From: Rhizobacter sp964253025
GTDB taxonomy: Bacteria; Pseudomonadota; Gammaproteobacteria; Burkholderiales; Burkholderiaceae_C
Length of the DNA stretch: 64,000 bases
Assembly (NCBI RefSeq): GCF_964253025.1
Contig: NZ_CAXUQC020000001.1
Coordinates: forward strand, 248,001 to 312,000
Direction: 5' to 3'
Shown: piece after piece, positions 1 to 8,224 of the stretch
Position numbering within the stretch: the stretch's first letter is position 1
How the letters are laid out: each line of letters starts with the position of its first letter
Notes under the pieces: model-generated
What the model saw: the letters and a program-made list of their open reading frames with translations, nothing else
Told to the model about the DNA's origin: nothing
Databases searched by the model: none
Translations under genes and position numbers: made by a program

Positions 1-758
1 CCGTGGTCTTGCAGCAACGCCGCCACTGCGTCGGCCTGGTCGTGCCCATGCTCGAACAGGAGCCAGCCGCCAGGCGCCAGGTGCTCGGGCGCGCCGGCCA
101 CGATGTCGCGGATCGCCTGCAGCCCGTCGCCTTCGGGGGTCAGCGCCAGGCGCGGCTCGTGGGTCAGTGCCGCCAGGTGCGGGTCGTCGCCGGCGATGTA
201 GGGCGGGTTGCTGACCACCAGCGTGAAGCGGCGCCCGGCGAGCGGTTGCCACCAGGGGCCTTCGATGAACTCCACGTCCAGGCGCAGGTTCGCCGCATTG
301 CGCCGCGCCACGGCCAGGGCCGCCGGGCTGAGGTCCGTCGCAACGACCCGGGCGGCGCCGGTCGCGCCGCGTCGGATGGCCAGGGCGATGGCACCGCTCC
401 CCGTGCCCAGGTCCAGCACCTCGGCCGGTGCCTCGCCGTCGCGGCGGGCCAGCAGGTCCAGCGCCCATTCGACGAGCGTCTCGGTGTCCGGCCGCGGCAC
501 CAGCACCGCCGGCGACACCTCGAGCGTCAGTCCGTGGAATTCCTTCTCCCCCAGCAGGTACGCCACCGGTTCGCCGGCCGCCCGTCGGGTGCTCAGGCTG
601 CCGAAGCGGGCGCGCTCATCCGCGGAGAGCAAATGGTCGTCATGGGCGAACAGCCAGCTGCGGGGCCGATCGAGCACGTGGCCCAGCAGGCATTGGGCGT
701 CGAAGCGGTCGATCCCGGCCGCTGCCGCGGCGCGCAAGGCCTCCGCGACCGTGCTCAT
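1..758 (-). CDS. prmC: PrmC, release factor glutamine methyltransferase (3' end outside window)
   Basis: SAM-dependent N5-glutamine methyltransferase that modifies the Gln of the GGQ motif in RF1 and RF2. About 252 codons are present and the window edge removes the C-terminus, roughly 25-30 residues judging by the usual length near 280. Visible are the N-terminal helical domain, a SAM-binding segment reading VLDLGTGSGAIALA, and the NPPY catalytic motif that binds the substrate glutamine. The ATG overlaps the prfA stop as ATGA, so it is probably translationally coupled to its own substrate's gene, the standard prfA-prmC arrangement. Confidence 0.95.
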   Translation of the reverse strand, partial: MSTVAEALRAAAAAGIDRFDAQCLLGHVLDRPRSWLFAHDDHLLSADERARFGSLSTRRAAGEPVAYLLGEKEFHGLTLEVSPAVLVPRPDTETLVEWALDLLARRDGEAPAEVLDLGTGSGAIALAIRRGATGAARVVATDLSPAALAVARRNAANLRLDVEFIEGPWWQPLAGRRFTLVVSNPPYIAGDDPHLAALTHEPRLALTPEGDGLQAIRDIVAGAPEHLAPGGWLLFEHGHDQADAVAALLQDH

Positions 759-1840
759 GCGCCTCGCCCTTCGAGTTCGGCCAGCTGCTGCGCGGCACGC
801 TCCGCCTGCAACGCCGCCAGCACGTCGTCGAGGTCTCCCTCCATGACGGCGCCGAGCTTGTAGAGGGTGAGGTTGATCCGGTGATCGGTGAGGCGGCCCT
901 GGGGGAAGTTGTAGGTGCGGATGCGGTCGCTGCGGTCGCCGCTGCCGATCAGGTTCTTGCGCGTGGCCGCGACGGCCGCCGCGCGCTCGCTGCGGTCCTT
1001 CTCGCGCAGGCGTGCCGCGAGCACGGCCATGGCCTTGGCCTTGTTGCGGTGCTGTGAGCGGTCGTCCTGGCACTCGGCCACGATGCCGGTGGGCAGGTGG
1101 GTGATGCGGATGGCGCTGTCGGTCTTGTTGACGTGCTGGCCGCCGGCGCCGCTTGCCCGGAAGGTGTCGATGCGCAGCTCGGCCGGATTGAGCTTGACCT
1201 CATCCGCCTCGTCCGCCTCCGGCATCACCGCCACCGTGCAGGCGCTGGTATGGATGCGGCCCTGCGTTTCGGTGGCCGGCACCCGCTGCACCCGGTGGCC
1301 GCCCGACTCGAAGCGCAATCGCGCGTAGACATCATCGCCCTCGACCCGCAGCACCACTTCCTTGTAACCGCCCAGGTCCGAGGTGCTTTCGGACATGATC
1401 TCCGTGCGCCACCCTTGGCGCTCGGCGTAGCGCAGGTACATCCGGAGCAGGTCGGCGGCGAAGAGCGCGGATTCGTCGCCCCCGGTGCCGGCCCGGATTT
1501 CCACGAACGCGTTGCGTGCGTCGTCCGGGTCGCGCGGGAGGAGGGCGGTCTGCAGCGCGAGGTGCAGCCGCGGCAGGTCCGCCTCGGCCGAGGCGATTTC
1601 CTCGGCCGCCATCTCGGCCATGTCCGGGTCGGCGAGCATCTCGCGGGCGGCGGCCAGGTCGCGCTCGCGTTGTTCGTAATGCCTGAAGCGTTCACAGACG
1701 CCGGCCACCTCCGCATGCTCGCGGGTCAGCGCGCGGAAGCGGTTCATGTCGGCAACGACGGACGGGTCGGCCAGGGTGGCATCGAGTTCGGTCAGGCGCA
1801 GGCCGAGGCGCTCGAACTGCTGGCGAAGGGCGGCTTTCAT
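755..1840 (-). CDS. prfA: Peptide chain release factor 1 (RF1)
   Basis: Class I release factor reading UAA and UAG. The protein has 361 residues, the family's normal length, when started at the ATG giving MKAALRQQ; the frame is open for 55 more codons upstream but that extension does not look like RF1. The GGQ peptidyl-hydrolysis motif is present (SGAGGQHVNKTDSA), as is the domain 1 and domain 2 framework. It lies 76 bp downstream of hemA and overlaps prmC by 4 bp, so hemA-prfA-prmC is probably one operon. Confidence 0.97.
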   Translation of the reverse strand: MKAALRQQFERLGLRLTELDATLADPSVVADMNRFRALTREHAEVAGVCERFRHYEQRERDLAAAREMLADPDMAEMAAEEIASAEADLPRLHLALQTALLPRDPDDARNAFVEIRAGTGGDESALFAADLLRMYLRYAERQGWRTEIMSESTSDLGGYKEVVLRVEGDDVYARLRFESGGHRVQRVPATETQGRIHTSACTVAVMPEADEADEVKLNPAELRIDTFRASGAGGQHVNKTDSAIRITHLPTGIVAECQDDRSQHRNKAKAMAVLAARLREKDRSERAAAVAATRKNLIGSGDRSDRIRTYNFPQGRLTDHRINLTLYKLGAVMEGDLDDVLAALQAERAAQQLAELEGRGA

Positions 1841-1916
1841 GCGGGGCTCCAGAAATGCAGGGACGCCGGGCGGGGCCTCGAGGGCCGCTGCGCACCGGGA
1901 AGGCGGAGGAGCGCCG

Positions 1917-3209
1917 CTAACGGGTTTCTTCGGCGGGGTCGCGGGGACTGCCGCGCAGGAACAGGCGAGACACGGTATGGGCCAGCTGCACGCGATGGTC
2001 GCCATCGGCGGCGTGCAACTCGGCCAGCGTACCGTGCAGCATCTTCTGGGTCAGGCTGCGCGACATGGCTTCCAGCACGGACTCGATGTCCTCGCCCTTG
2101 GCCAACAGCTTGCGGGCGCGGGCGATCTCGCCGGCGCGCCAGCGGTCTGCCTGTGCGTTCAGGGCCTGGATCAGCGGAACGGTGCCGCGCTGGCCCAGCC
2201 AATGCACGAAGCTCTGCACGCCGGCATCGATGATGGCCTCGGCCTGCTCCACGGCGGCCTGGCGTTTCTCGCCGGCCGTCTGCACCAGGGCCGAGAGGTC
2301 GTCGACGGTGTAGAGATAGACGTCGGACAGGCGCGCCACCTCGGGCTCGATGTCACGGGGCACGGCCAGGTCGACCATGAACATGGGGCGATGCCGGCGG
2401 GCCTTGAGGGCGCGCTCGACGGCGCCCAGGCCGATGATGGGCACTGAACTCGCGGTGCACGACACCACGGCGTCGAACTCGCCGAGCCGGGCGGGCAGGT
2501 CGGCCATGCGGATGGCCTCGGCGCCCAGTCGTCCGGCCAGCTTCTCGCCGCGCTCGAGCGTGCGGTTCGCCACGGCCATCGCCTTGGGCTGCCGGGCCGC
2601 GAAGTGGGTGGCGACGAGCTCGATCATCTCGCCCGCGCCGACGAACAGCACCTTGGCTTCGGTCAGGTCCTCGAACAGCTGGGACGACAGCCGCACGGCG
2701 GCAGCGGCCATGCTGATCGAGTGCGACCCGATCTCCGTGGAGGTGCGCACGTCCTTCGCCACGGCGAAGGAGCGCTGGAACATCTGGTGCAGCGTCGTAC
2801 CGAGGGTGCCCGCGGTGTCGGCCTCGCGGACGGCCTGCTTCATCTGCCCGAGGATCTGCGGTTCCCCGAGCACCATGGAGTCGAGTCCGCTGGCCACGCG
2901 GAAGGCGTGGCGTGCCGCCGCCTCGCCCTGCAGTACATAGGAATGGTCCATCAGCTGGTGCGGGGCGACGCCGCCGAAGCCGGCGAGCCAGTCGACCGCC
3001 GGCTGCACGAGTGCCGGCTCGGCCGCGCAGTAGAGTTCCGTGCGGTTGCAGGTGGACAGCAGGGCGACCTCGGGCGCGCCCGGCGCGGCGCTCAGGCGCT
3101 GGCGAAAGGCTTGCAGCGTCGGGGCCAGCTGCTCCAGCGAGAACGCGAACCGTCCCCGGAGGTCCAGGGGGGCGGTGGTGTGGTTCAGGCCGAGGGCGAA
3201 GACGCTCAT
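1917..3209 (-). CDS. hemA: Glutamyl-tRNA reductase
   Basis: NADPH-dependent reduction of glutamyl-tRNA to glutamate-1-semialdehyde, the first committed step of C5 tetrapyrrole synthesis; the next enzyme, HemL, is encoded near 61 kb. The product is 430 residues. The N-terminal catalytic domain begins MSVFALGLNH and carries the active-site Cys in LLSTCNRTE, followed by the Rossmann-type domain (VLFVGAGEMIELVA) and a helical dimerisation domain at the C-terminus. An upstream in-frame extension exists but the family start is the Met chosen here. A TATAAT lies only 7 bp upstream of this ATG. Confidence 0.97.
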   Translation of the reverse strand: MSVFALGLNHTTAPLDLRGRFAFSLEQLAPTLQAFRQRLSAAPGAPEVALLSTCNRTELYCAAEPALVQPAVDWLAGFGGVAPHQLMDHSYVLQGEAAARHAFRVASGLDSMVLGEPQILGQMKQAVREADTAGTLGTTLHQMFQRSFAVAKDVRTSTEIGSHSISMAAAAVRLSSQLFEDLTEAKVLFVGAGEMIELVATHFAARQPKAMAVANRTLERGEKLAGRLGAEAIRMADLPARLGEFDAVVSCTASSVPIIGLGAVERALKARRHRPMFMVDLAVPRDIEPEVARLSDVYLYTVDDLSALVQTAGEKRQAAVEQAEAIIDAGVQSFVHWLGQRGTVPLIQALNAQADRWRAGEIARARKLLAKGEDIESVLEAMSRSLTQKMLHGTLAELHAADGDHRVQLAHTVSRLFLRGSPRDPAEETR

Positions 3210-3216
3210 GAGGCGA

Positions 3217-3222
3217 ATTATA
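3217..3222 (-). promoter_or_regulatory. Candidate -10 box for hemA
   Basis: On the minus strand this hexamer reads TATAAT, a perfect sigma-70 -10 box, within a locally AT-rich patch in otherwise GC-rich DNA. It ends 7 bp before the hemA ATG, so initiation from it would give an almost leaderless mRNA. I could not find a good -35 hexamer at 16-18 bp. The divergent gene at 3300 shares this 90-bp intergenic region. Confidence 0.4.
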
Positions 3223-3299
3223 AAATCTGCATCGGACGGCCACATGATGACCGTCAAATGCCCGGCGCGACAAGCGCCCCACCCTTTTGAGGAGTTCCC

Positions 3300-3581
3300 G
3301 TGGGCGTGCTCGACGGTCTTTGGCACCTGTTGAACTTCTTTGCGCCGGCACTGGCCGTCGGCGTGCTGGCCGCGTCCGCCACCAAGCTGCTGTGGTGGAA
3401 GGAGTTGCGCTCGGTGGGTTGGTCCCGTCTGGCGGCCTGGGCCGTGGCGGGAAGCGCCGCCGCGCTGCTGGCCGGCCTCCTCTGGACCGGGCGCGACGGC
3501 AAGATGGTCACCTATGCGGCCATGGTCGTCGCCTGCGCCGTCAGCCTGGGGTGGGCGGCGTTCGGCCGGCGTCCCGGCTGA
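3300..3581 (+). CDS. Small conserved membrane protein
   Basis: A 93-residue protein with a GTG start preceded by a good ribosome binding site (TTGAGGAG, spacing about 6). It is mostly hydrophobic, with three likely membrane segments around residues 5-30, 40-62 and 68-87, and short basic loops between them. I do not recognise a named family; proteins of this size and shape sit beside hemA in related Burkholderiales, but that is from memory. It is divergent from hemA and its 3' end overlaps the convergent diguanylate cyclase gene by 41 bp. Confidence 0.75.
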   Translation: MGVLDGLWHLLNFFAPALAVGVLAASATKLLWWKELRSVGWSRLAAWAVAGSAAALLAGLLWTGRDGKMVTYAAMVVACAVSLGWAAFGRRPG

Positions 3582-4719
3582 CCGCGCGTTCGAGGCGGTT
3601 GCGGCCTGCCGCCTTGGCGCGGTAGAGCGCCTCGTCGGCGGACGCCATCAGGCGCTCGAGTGACGCGTCGCCGGCGTCCCGCAGCGCCACGCCGGCGCTG
3701 AACGTGAGGGGAAACCCGAGCGTCGGCACCACCTCGCGGGCCACGAGTTCACGCAGACGACGGTCCACGGCCTCGGCGGCGTCCAGGCCCGACTGGGGCA
3801 GCAGCACGCAGAACTCCTCGCCGCCGTACCGGCCGACCAGGTCCGGGCCGCGCAGCACGTGCTGCAAGGCGCGGGAAAACTGGACGAGCGCCCTGTCGCC
3901 GGCGGCATGGCCCTGGTTGTCGTTGATGCGCTTGAAGTGATCGAGGTCGAGCATCATCACGGTCAGGGGCTGCCCGTGGCGTTCGGCCAGCCTGAGGTGA
4001 TCCAGTCCGGCCGCGAGCCACTGGCGTCGGTTCAGCACCCCGGTGAGTCCGTCGGTCGTGGCCAGGCGCTGCAACTCGCGTTCGGCCTCGTCACGGTGCG
4101 CCAGCAGGAAGGCCAGCGTGCCGACGGTCAGGTTGGCGTTGTTGATGATCAGGCCGAGGGTGTTGATCCAGTGGGCCGCGTCAAAACGGGGGTATGCCTC
4201 CGGCCATCCGACGACGAGCACGAAGCGCCCCAGCACCATCAGTCCCGAGCTCGCCAACGCCACGCCGGCCAGCCAGCGCCACCGCCACGACGTGGAGGTC
4301 GGGCGGGGCCGCAGCAGCACGACGGCCAGCCACAGCATTTGCAGCGACAGCCCGGCATTGGTGATGGCGATGCGCGCGACGTAGTCGCCGAAGAGCAGCC
4401 AGTGCAGCAGGGTCACGACGGCAGGCAGCCCCCAGGCCCAGGCTCGGGAGACCGGTTCGTGCAGGTACGCCTTGGCGGCCACGTGCACGAAGCCGAACCC
4501 GGTCACCATGCAGGCCACCCCGACGGTGGCGAGCGACCGGGGCCAGGCGCGGTAGGAGGCAATCAGCGCCGCCCACGCCAGGGCCTGGAGCACCAGCGCG
4601 ACATTCCACGCCCGGATGCCGGAGCGCGAGTCCCAGCGAACGCCGAGGGTCAGCGCGACGCTCATCAGCGTCACGTTGATCATCAGCGAGAAGAACAGGG
4701 TCTGCGGGTCGAGGTTCAC
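3541..4719 (-). CDS. Membrane-bound GGDEF diguanylate cyclase
   Basis: Makes cyclic di-GMP from two GTP. It has 392 residues: an N-terminal block with about six or seven hydrophobic segments (residues 1-210, sensor type unknown), then a GGDEF domain opening with DGLTGVLNRR. The active-site motif is GGEEF, an accepted functional variant, and five residues before it stands RGPD, the RxxD inhibitory site, so product inhibition is expected. The start is GTG; an ATG 2 bp upstream is out of frame and is followed at once by TGA. It sits downstream of miaB with an 82-bp gap and overlaps the convergent gene at 3300. Confidence 0.9.
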   Translation of the reverse strand: MNLDPQTLFFSLMINVTLMSVALTLGVRWDSRSGIRAWNVALVLQALAWAALIASYRAWPRSLATVGVACMVTGFGFVHVAAKAYLHEPVSRAWAWGLPAVVTLLHWLLFGDYVARIAITNAGLSLQMLWLAVVLLRPRPTSTSWRWRWLAGVALASSGLMVLGRFVLVVGWPEAYPRFDAAHWINTLGLIINNANLTVGTLAFLLAHRDEAERELQRLATTDGLTGVLNRRQWLAAGLDHLRLAERHGQPLTVMMLDLDHFKRINDNQGHAAGDRALVQFSRALQHVLRGPDLVGRYGGEEFCVLLPQSGLDAAEAVDRRLRELVAREVVPTLGFPLTFSAGVALRDAGDASLERLMASADEALYRAKAAGRNRLERAVSRDAGRTPPTPG

Positions 4720-4801
4720 ATCGCTCCGTGCGGGCCCGCGGCACGGACCTCCCTCGGGCTATCGGCCGCCGGGCGCTCGACTTGAGCGCCGGCCGGCAGG
4801 T

Positions 4802-6181
4802 TCAGCTCGCCGTCGGGGTCAGTGCACCGTCGGTGATCGGCACCTCGGCGCGCAGCGAGTGGGCGTAGGCGGCAGTGATGGTGACGTCGATCATCTGGCC
4901 GATGAGCCTCGGCGGCGCCTTGAAGTTGACGATGCGGTTGCACTCCGTGCGCCCCATCAGCTCCCCGGCGTCCCGGCGAGACGGCCCTTCGACCAGCAGC
5001 CGTTGCGTGGAACCCACCATGGCGCGGCTGATCCGCTCGACGTTCTCCTCGATGCGGGCCTGCAGCACCTGCAGGCGCGCAAGCTTGGTCTCGTGCGGCG
5101 TGTCGTCCTCGAGCGAGGCGGCCGGCGTGCCGGGTCGCTTGCTGAAGATGAAGCTGAACGAGGCGTCGTAGCCGACGTCGTCGATGAGCTTCATCATGCG
5201 GGCGAAGTCGTCGTCGGTTTCGCCGGGGAAGCCGACGATGAAGTCGCTCGAGAGCGCGAGGTTCGGCCGCACCGCCCGCAGCTTGCGGATGGTGCTCTTG
5301 TACTCGAGCGCCGTGTAGCCGCGTTTCATCGCCATCAGGATGCGGTCGCTGCCATGCTGCACCGGCAGGTGCAGGTGGTTCACGAGCTGCGGCACCCGCT
5401 CGTACACCTCGATGAGGCGCTGCGAGAATTCGTTGGGGTGGCTCGTGGTGTAGCGGATGCGCTCGATACCGGGAATCTCGGCCACGTACTCGATCAGCAG
5501 CGCGAAGTCGGCGATCTCGCCCGTACCGCCCATCGGGCCGCGGTAGGCGTTGACGTTCTGCCCCAGCAGCGTCACTTCCTTCACGCCCTGGTCGGCCAGC
5601 CCCGCCACCTCGACCAGCACGTCGTCGAAGGGGCGCGACACCTCTTCACCGCGGGTGTACGGCACGACACAGTAGCTGCAGTACTTGGAGCAACCCTCCA
5701 TGATGGACACGAAGGCACTCGCGCCTTCGACGCGAGCGGGCGGCAGGTGGTCGAACTTCTCGATCTCGGGGAAGCTGATGTCGACCTGCGGGCGCCTCTG
5801 GGACTGTCGGCGGGCCAGCATCTCGGGCAGGCGGTGCAGCGTCTGCGGACCGAACACCACGTCGACATAGGGCGCACGCTGAATGATGGCGGCGCCTTCC
5901 TGGCTCGCGACGCATCCGCCGACGCCGATCAGGACCCCGCGCTCCTTCAGGTGCTTCACGCGGCCGAGGTCGCTGAAGACCTTCTCCTGCGCCTTTTCAC
6001 GCACCGAGCAGGTGTTGAAGAGGATCAGGTCCGCCTGCTCCGGGTCGTTCGTCGGCTCGTAGCCTTCGGCCGCCCGCATCACGTCGGACATCTTGTCCGA
6101 GTCGTATTCGTTCATCTGGCAGCCGAAGGTCTTGATGAAGACCTTCTTGGAGGCGCCGCCGGCCTGGCGGGTATCGCTCAT
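4802..6181 (-). CDS. miaB: MiaB, tRNA-2-methylthio-N6-isopentenyladenosine synthase
   Basis: Radical-SAM methylthiotransferase acting on i6A37 of tRNAs that read UNN codons. The 459-residue product has the UPF0004 domain (KTFGCQMNEYDSDKM, with further cluster Cys in FNTCSVR and GGCVASQEG), the radical-SAM CxxxCxxC motif in GCSKYCSYCVVPY, and a C-terminal TRAM domain. The start MSDTRQ matches the family; the frame is open 35 codons further upstream. Its ATG overlaps the stop of the upstream secreted-protein gene by 4 bp. Confidence 0.97.
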   Translation of the reverse strand: MSDTRQAGGASKKVFIKTFGCQMNEYDSDKMSDVMRAAEGYEPTNDPEQADLILFNTCSVREKAQEKVFSDLGRVKHLKERGVLIGVGGCVASQEGAAIIQRAPYVDVVFGPQTLHRLPEMLARRQSQRRPQVDISFPEIEKFDHLPPARVEGASAFVSIMEGCSKYCSYCVVPYTRGEEVSRPFDDVLVEVAGLADQGVKEVTLLGQNVNAYRGPMGGTGEIADFALLIEYVAEIPGIERIRYTTSHPNEFSQRLIEVYERVPQLVNHLHLPVQHGSDRILMAMKRGYTALEYKSTIRKLRAVRPNLALSSDFIVGFPGETDDDFARMMKLIDDVGYDASFSFIFSKRPGTPAASLEDDTPHETKLARLQVLQARIEENVERISRAMVGSTQRLLVEGPSRRDAGELMGRTECNRIVNFKAPPRLIGQMIDVTITAAYAHSLRAEVPITDGALTPTAS

Positions 6182-6564
6182 GGCTTCGACCAGGTCTGGG
6201 CGGCGGGGTCGAAGCGCCAGGCCTGCGCCTCCTCGACGGAGGTGGGCCAGGGGCGGACGCGGGCTTCCTCGGTGCGCAGGATCCACACGTCCCGCACGAG
6301 GCCCGAGGCGTCGAGGGTGTAGTGGACCACGGCCTTCTTGTCGATCAGTTCACCCGACATGACGAGGAGGTTGTTGTCTCCGCGGATCCGCGAACCCGGG
6401 GCGAGCCGTGTCGGTTTGCCGTTGAGCGCGATCACCGGGGGCTGGCCGAAGGCGATGATGCCGCGCAGGGCGTTTTCCGGGAACTGGCGTGCGACCTGGG
6501 CCCAGGCCGGCGCGGCGAGGGTGGTGGCGGCAACAGCGGCCACGGCGATGAAACAGCGGTACAT
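6178..6564 (-). CDS. Secreted hypothetical protein, coupled to miaB
   Basis: A 128-residue protein with a clear Sec signal peptide (residues 1-22, ending AAPAWAQ), hence periplasmic. The mature part has no motif I recognise; it resembles small conserved exported proteins of Burkholderiales that precede miaB. The ATG chosen (MYRCFIAV) places the signal peptide at the terminus; a longer frame upstream lacks sense. The stop overlaps the miaB ATG, so the two are cotranscribed. Confidence 0.8.
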   Translation of the reverse strand: MYRCFIAVAAVAATTLAAPAWAQVARQFPENALRGIIAFGQPPVIALNGKPTRLAPGSRIRGDNNLLVMSGELIDKKAVVHYTLDASGLVRDVWILRTEEARVRPWPTSVEEAQAWRFDPAAQTWSKP

Positions 6565-7041
6565 GGTATGCGTCCAGTGGCTGTGTAGCGGGAGCGGGAG
6601 CGAGCGCACCCGGCGGTGCACGGGCGGCGAGAAGGACCGAAGTGTACCGGGGCGGTGCCTGCCGCGGCGGGTGGAAACGCTGCCGAACCGGCCTGCACCG
6701 TGGCCTTGTGCCGGGCGCCGGGGAAGCGCCTGCAATCCTTGGCCATCCGGTGATAGAATCCTCAAATCGCAGCGACCCTCCACAGGCGTCCCACGCCTCC
6801 CCGTGAAGCCTGGTATCTGGCAGCAGAGCCGGTCGTCGTTGCCTGCCCCCGTGCGGGGTGCGTCGACCGAACGGCGCCAATCCACCCTCACGATCCGCCC
6901 CTTACCAGCGCCGCTGCCGTGCGCCGGGGCCCATCTGCCTTTTGCCGGCCCGTGCCGGCAGCCGTCACGCAGGATCGTCATGATCGCGGGCGGTCCGCTC
7001 CCGATTTCTGCCGCGGCCTGGCCGCGGCCACAGGTTCATCG
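6565..7041. other. Intergenic region upstream of the IF-1 gene cluster
   Basis: A 477-bp non-coding stretch between divergent units. A -10-like TAGAAT preceded by TGA stands at 6754-6759, pointing rightward, with only a poor -35; transcription from it would give a leader of about 280 nt before the gene at 7042. A perfect GC palindrome sits at 7010-7028. I see no convincing gene here; the frames that cross it lack family sense. Confidence 0.4.
7010..7028 (+). promoter_or_regulatory. GC-rich hairpin just before the gene at 7042
   Basis: A 19-nt near-palindrome made of two 9-nt arms around a single T (GCCGCGGCC / GGCCGCGGC). As RNA it would form a very stable stem whose 3' foot is 13 nt from the ATG at 7042, close to where a ribosome would load. 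It could limit translation initiation of that gene, which also lacks a strong Shine-Dalgarno sequence. Function is inferred. Confidence 0.35.
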
Positions 7042-7287
7042 ATGTCCTATCCGTTTCCTCTCCTCGACGGCCGCTGCCGTCTCTCGCCCCTGTCGCGCCG
7101 TCTCGATGACGGGGCATTCAGCGCGAGCGTGTCCATCCGCCGCGGCCAGGGCAGCGCCTCCACCGACCGGGTGGTGCGCCTGGCTCCTCGCTTCGATTCC
7201 GAGGGCGACGCCCTGGCGTACGCTCTCCAGCAGGCCACCACCTGGATCACCGACGCGTTGCGGCAGCCCTCTGCCGTGGCCCTGTGA
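7042..7287 (+). CDS. Small hypothetical protein upstream of infA paralogue
   Basis: An 81-residue protein (MSYPFPLLDG...). It contains alternating basic and polar stretches (SIRRGQGSASTDRVVR) and an amphipathic C-terminal helix (residues 55-75). I do not recognise a family. The start is the Met after the hairpin at 7010-7028; the open frame extends 41 codons upstream but through intergenic-looking sequence. It lies 49 bp before the IF-1 gene, so cotranscription is likely. Confidence 0.6.
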   Translation: MSYPFPLLDGRCRLSPLSRRLDDGAFSASVSIRRGQGSASTDRVVRLAPRFDSEGDALAYALQQATTWITDALRQPSAVAL

Positions 7288-7336
7288 CCGGGTCGCCCTT
7301 CCCACACTCCTCCCAACCTTCACTCCGAAAGCGCCC

Positions 7337-7588
7337 ATGTCCAAGGAAGATCTGATTGAAATGAATGGCAAGGTCGACGACGTGCTGCCCGATTCGCGGT
7401 TCCGCGTCACGCTCGAGAACGGCCACACGCTCGTGGCCTACACCGCGGGCAAGATGCGCAAGCACCACATCCGCATCCTGGCCGGCGATCGCGTGTCGCT
7501 CGAGCTCTCGCCCTACGACCTGAGCAAGGGTCGCATCACGTTCCGCCACATCGAAGGCCGCGGCCCAGGCCCGTCTTCGCGTCGCTGA
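7337..7588 (+). CDS. infA: Translation initiation factor IF-1 (infA-type paralogue)
   Basis: An 83-residue S1/OB-fold protein. The core (RFRVTLENGH, GKMRKHHIRI, YDLSKGRITFRH) is typical IF-1, which binds the ribosomal A site during initiation. It has a C-terminal extension of about 11 residues (EGRGPGPSSRR) beyond the usual 72. Many Burkholderiales carry a canonical infA in the ribosomal protein cluster plus a second copy of this type; the lack of ribosomal genes here suggests this is the second copy, possibly for cold or stress translation. Confidence 0.9.
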   Translation: MSKEDLIEMNGKVDDVLPDSRFRVTLENGHTLVAYTAGKMRKHHIRILAGDRVSLELSPYDLSKGRITFRHIEGRGPGPSSRR

Positions 7589-7938
7589 ATCGGCGTCCAG
7601 CCGCCACTGAACCGCTGCCAGCCCGCCGCTGAATGCCGCCGGGCGAGGTCCGGCACGCCCGCGCCGAGCGCCGGTGGCCGGCATGCTGCCGCCCTTCGCG
7701 CCTACGGGTGCGTCCCGGCGGTCATTTGGCGAGGTGCGGCGACGGCTCCCCGCCTCGCTCGTTGCCTATCGCACGTCGCCAGTCGGCAGTCGGCCGTCGG
7801 CCGTCGCCAGTCGCCAGTCGCCAGTCGCCAGTCGGGCGAGGGCCTGCGGCTGAACCGGGCCGGACCGGCCTGCCACCGCCGCGTCTGCGGCCCGGGGCCA
7901 CGATCGCACCCACACGAGCCTTGCGGCGTTCGCTCCCG
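7589..7938. other. Intergenic region with heptanucleotide repeats
   Basis: A 350-bp stretch between the IF-1 gene and a convergent small gene. Apart from the heptamer array at 7774-7836 I see no gene, no clear terminator with a U-tract and no promoter. Short frames crossing it are rich in Arg, Pro and Ala and read as GC-driven noise. Confidence 0.5.
7774..7836. repeat. Tandem heptamer array, nine units
   Basis: Nine head-to-tail 7-bp units of the form (A/C)GTCG(G/C)(C/G), the last units being nearly identical AGTCGCC copies. The array is non-coding. Unit identity is highest at its right half, as expected for slipped-strand expansion. No gene boundary depends on it. Confidence 0.85.
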
Positions 7939-8118
7939 TCAACCCTTCTTGGCGCCGCCTTGCCCCGAAGAGGGGGCCTGCCGGTGGAGCAGGGGCGTGC
8001 CTGTGCCGGGTGGATGACGTTCGTCGCCTCCCGGCGCAACGGGCGCCTCGGGTGTCGATCGGTCGGCCGACGGCGGCTTGGGGGGTGGGGTCAGGTCCGG
8101 ATCAGGTGAATTCGGCAT
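7939..8118 (-). CDS. Small proline-rich hypothetical protein
   Basis: A 59-residue frame starting at an ATG preceded by GGAG at 6-nt spacing, which is a good ribosome binding site. The product is hydrophilic and rich in Pro (residues 5-35) and ends GGAKKG, with no membrane segment or cysteine. It looks intrinsically disordered. I do not recognise it. The frame extends to 8247 but the SD favours this start. It may be a real short protein or a chance frame. Confidence 0.5.
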   Translation of the reverse strand: MPNSPDPDLTPPPKPPSADRSTPEAPVAPGGDERHPPGTGTPLLHRQAPSSGQGGAKKG

Positions 8119-8224
8119 GGCAGTCTCCATCGGGGCGGCCACAGGTGCGGCCGTTGCAGCACCATCATCCTGCCTTGGCGTCCGGTTGTCAGTAGGACGC
8201 CGACGCCTGGGCGCGCCGAAACGC

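Noticed and set aside
1841..2005. N-terminal extension of RF1
   Set aside because: The extra 55 residues lack RF1 similarity and overlap the hemA 3' end; normal RF1 length is reached from 1840.
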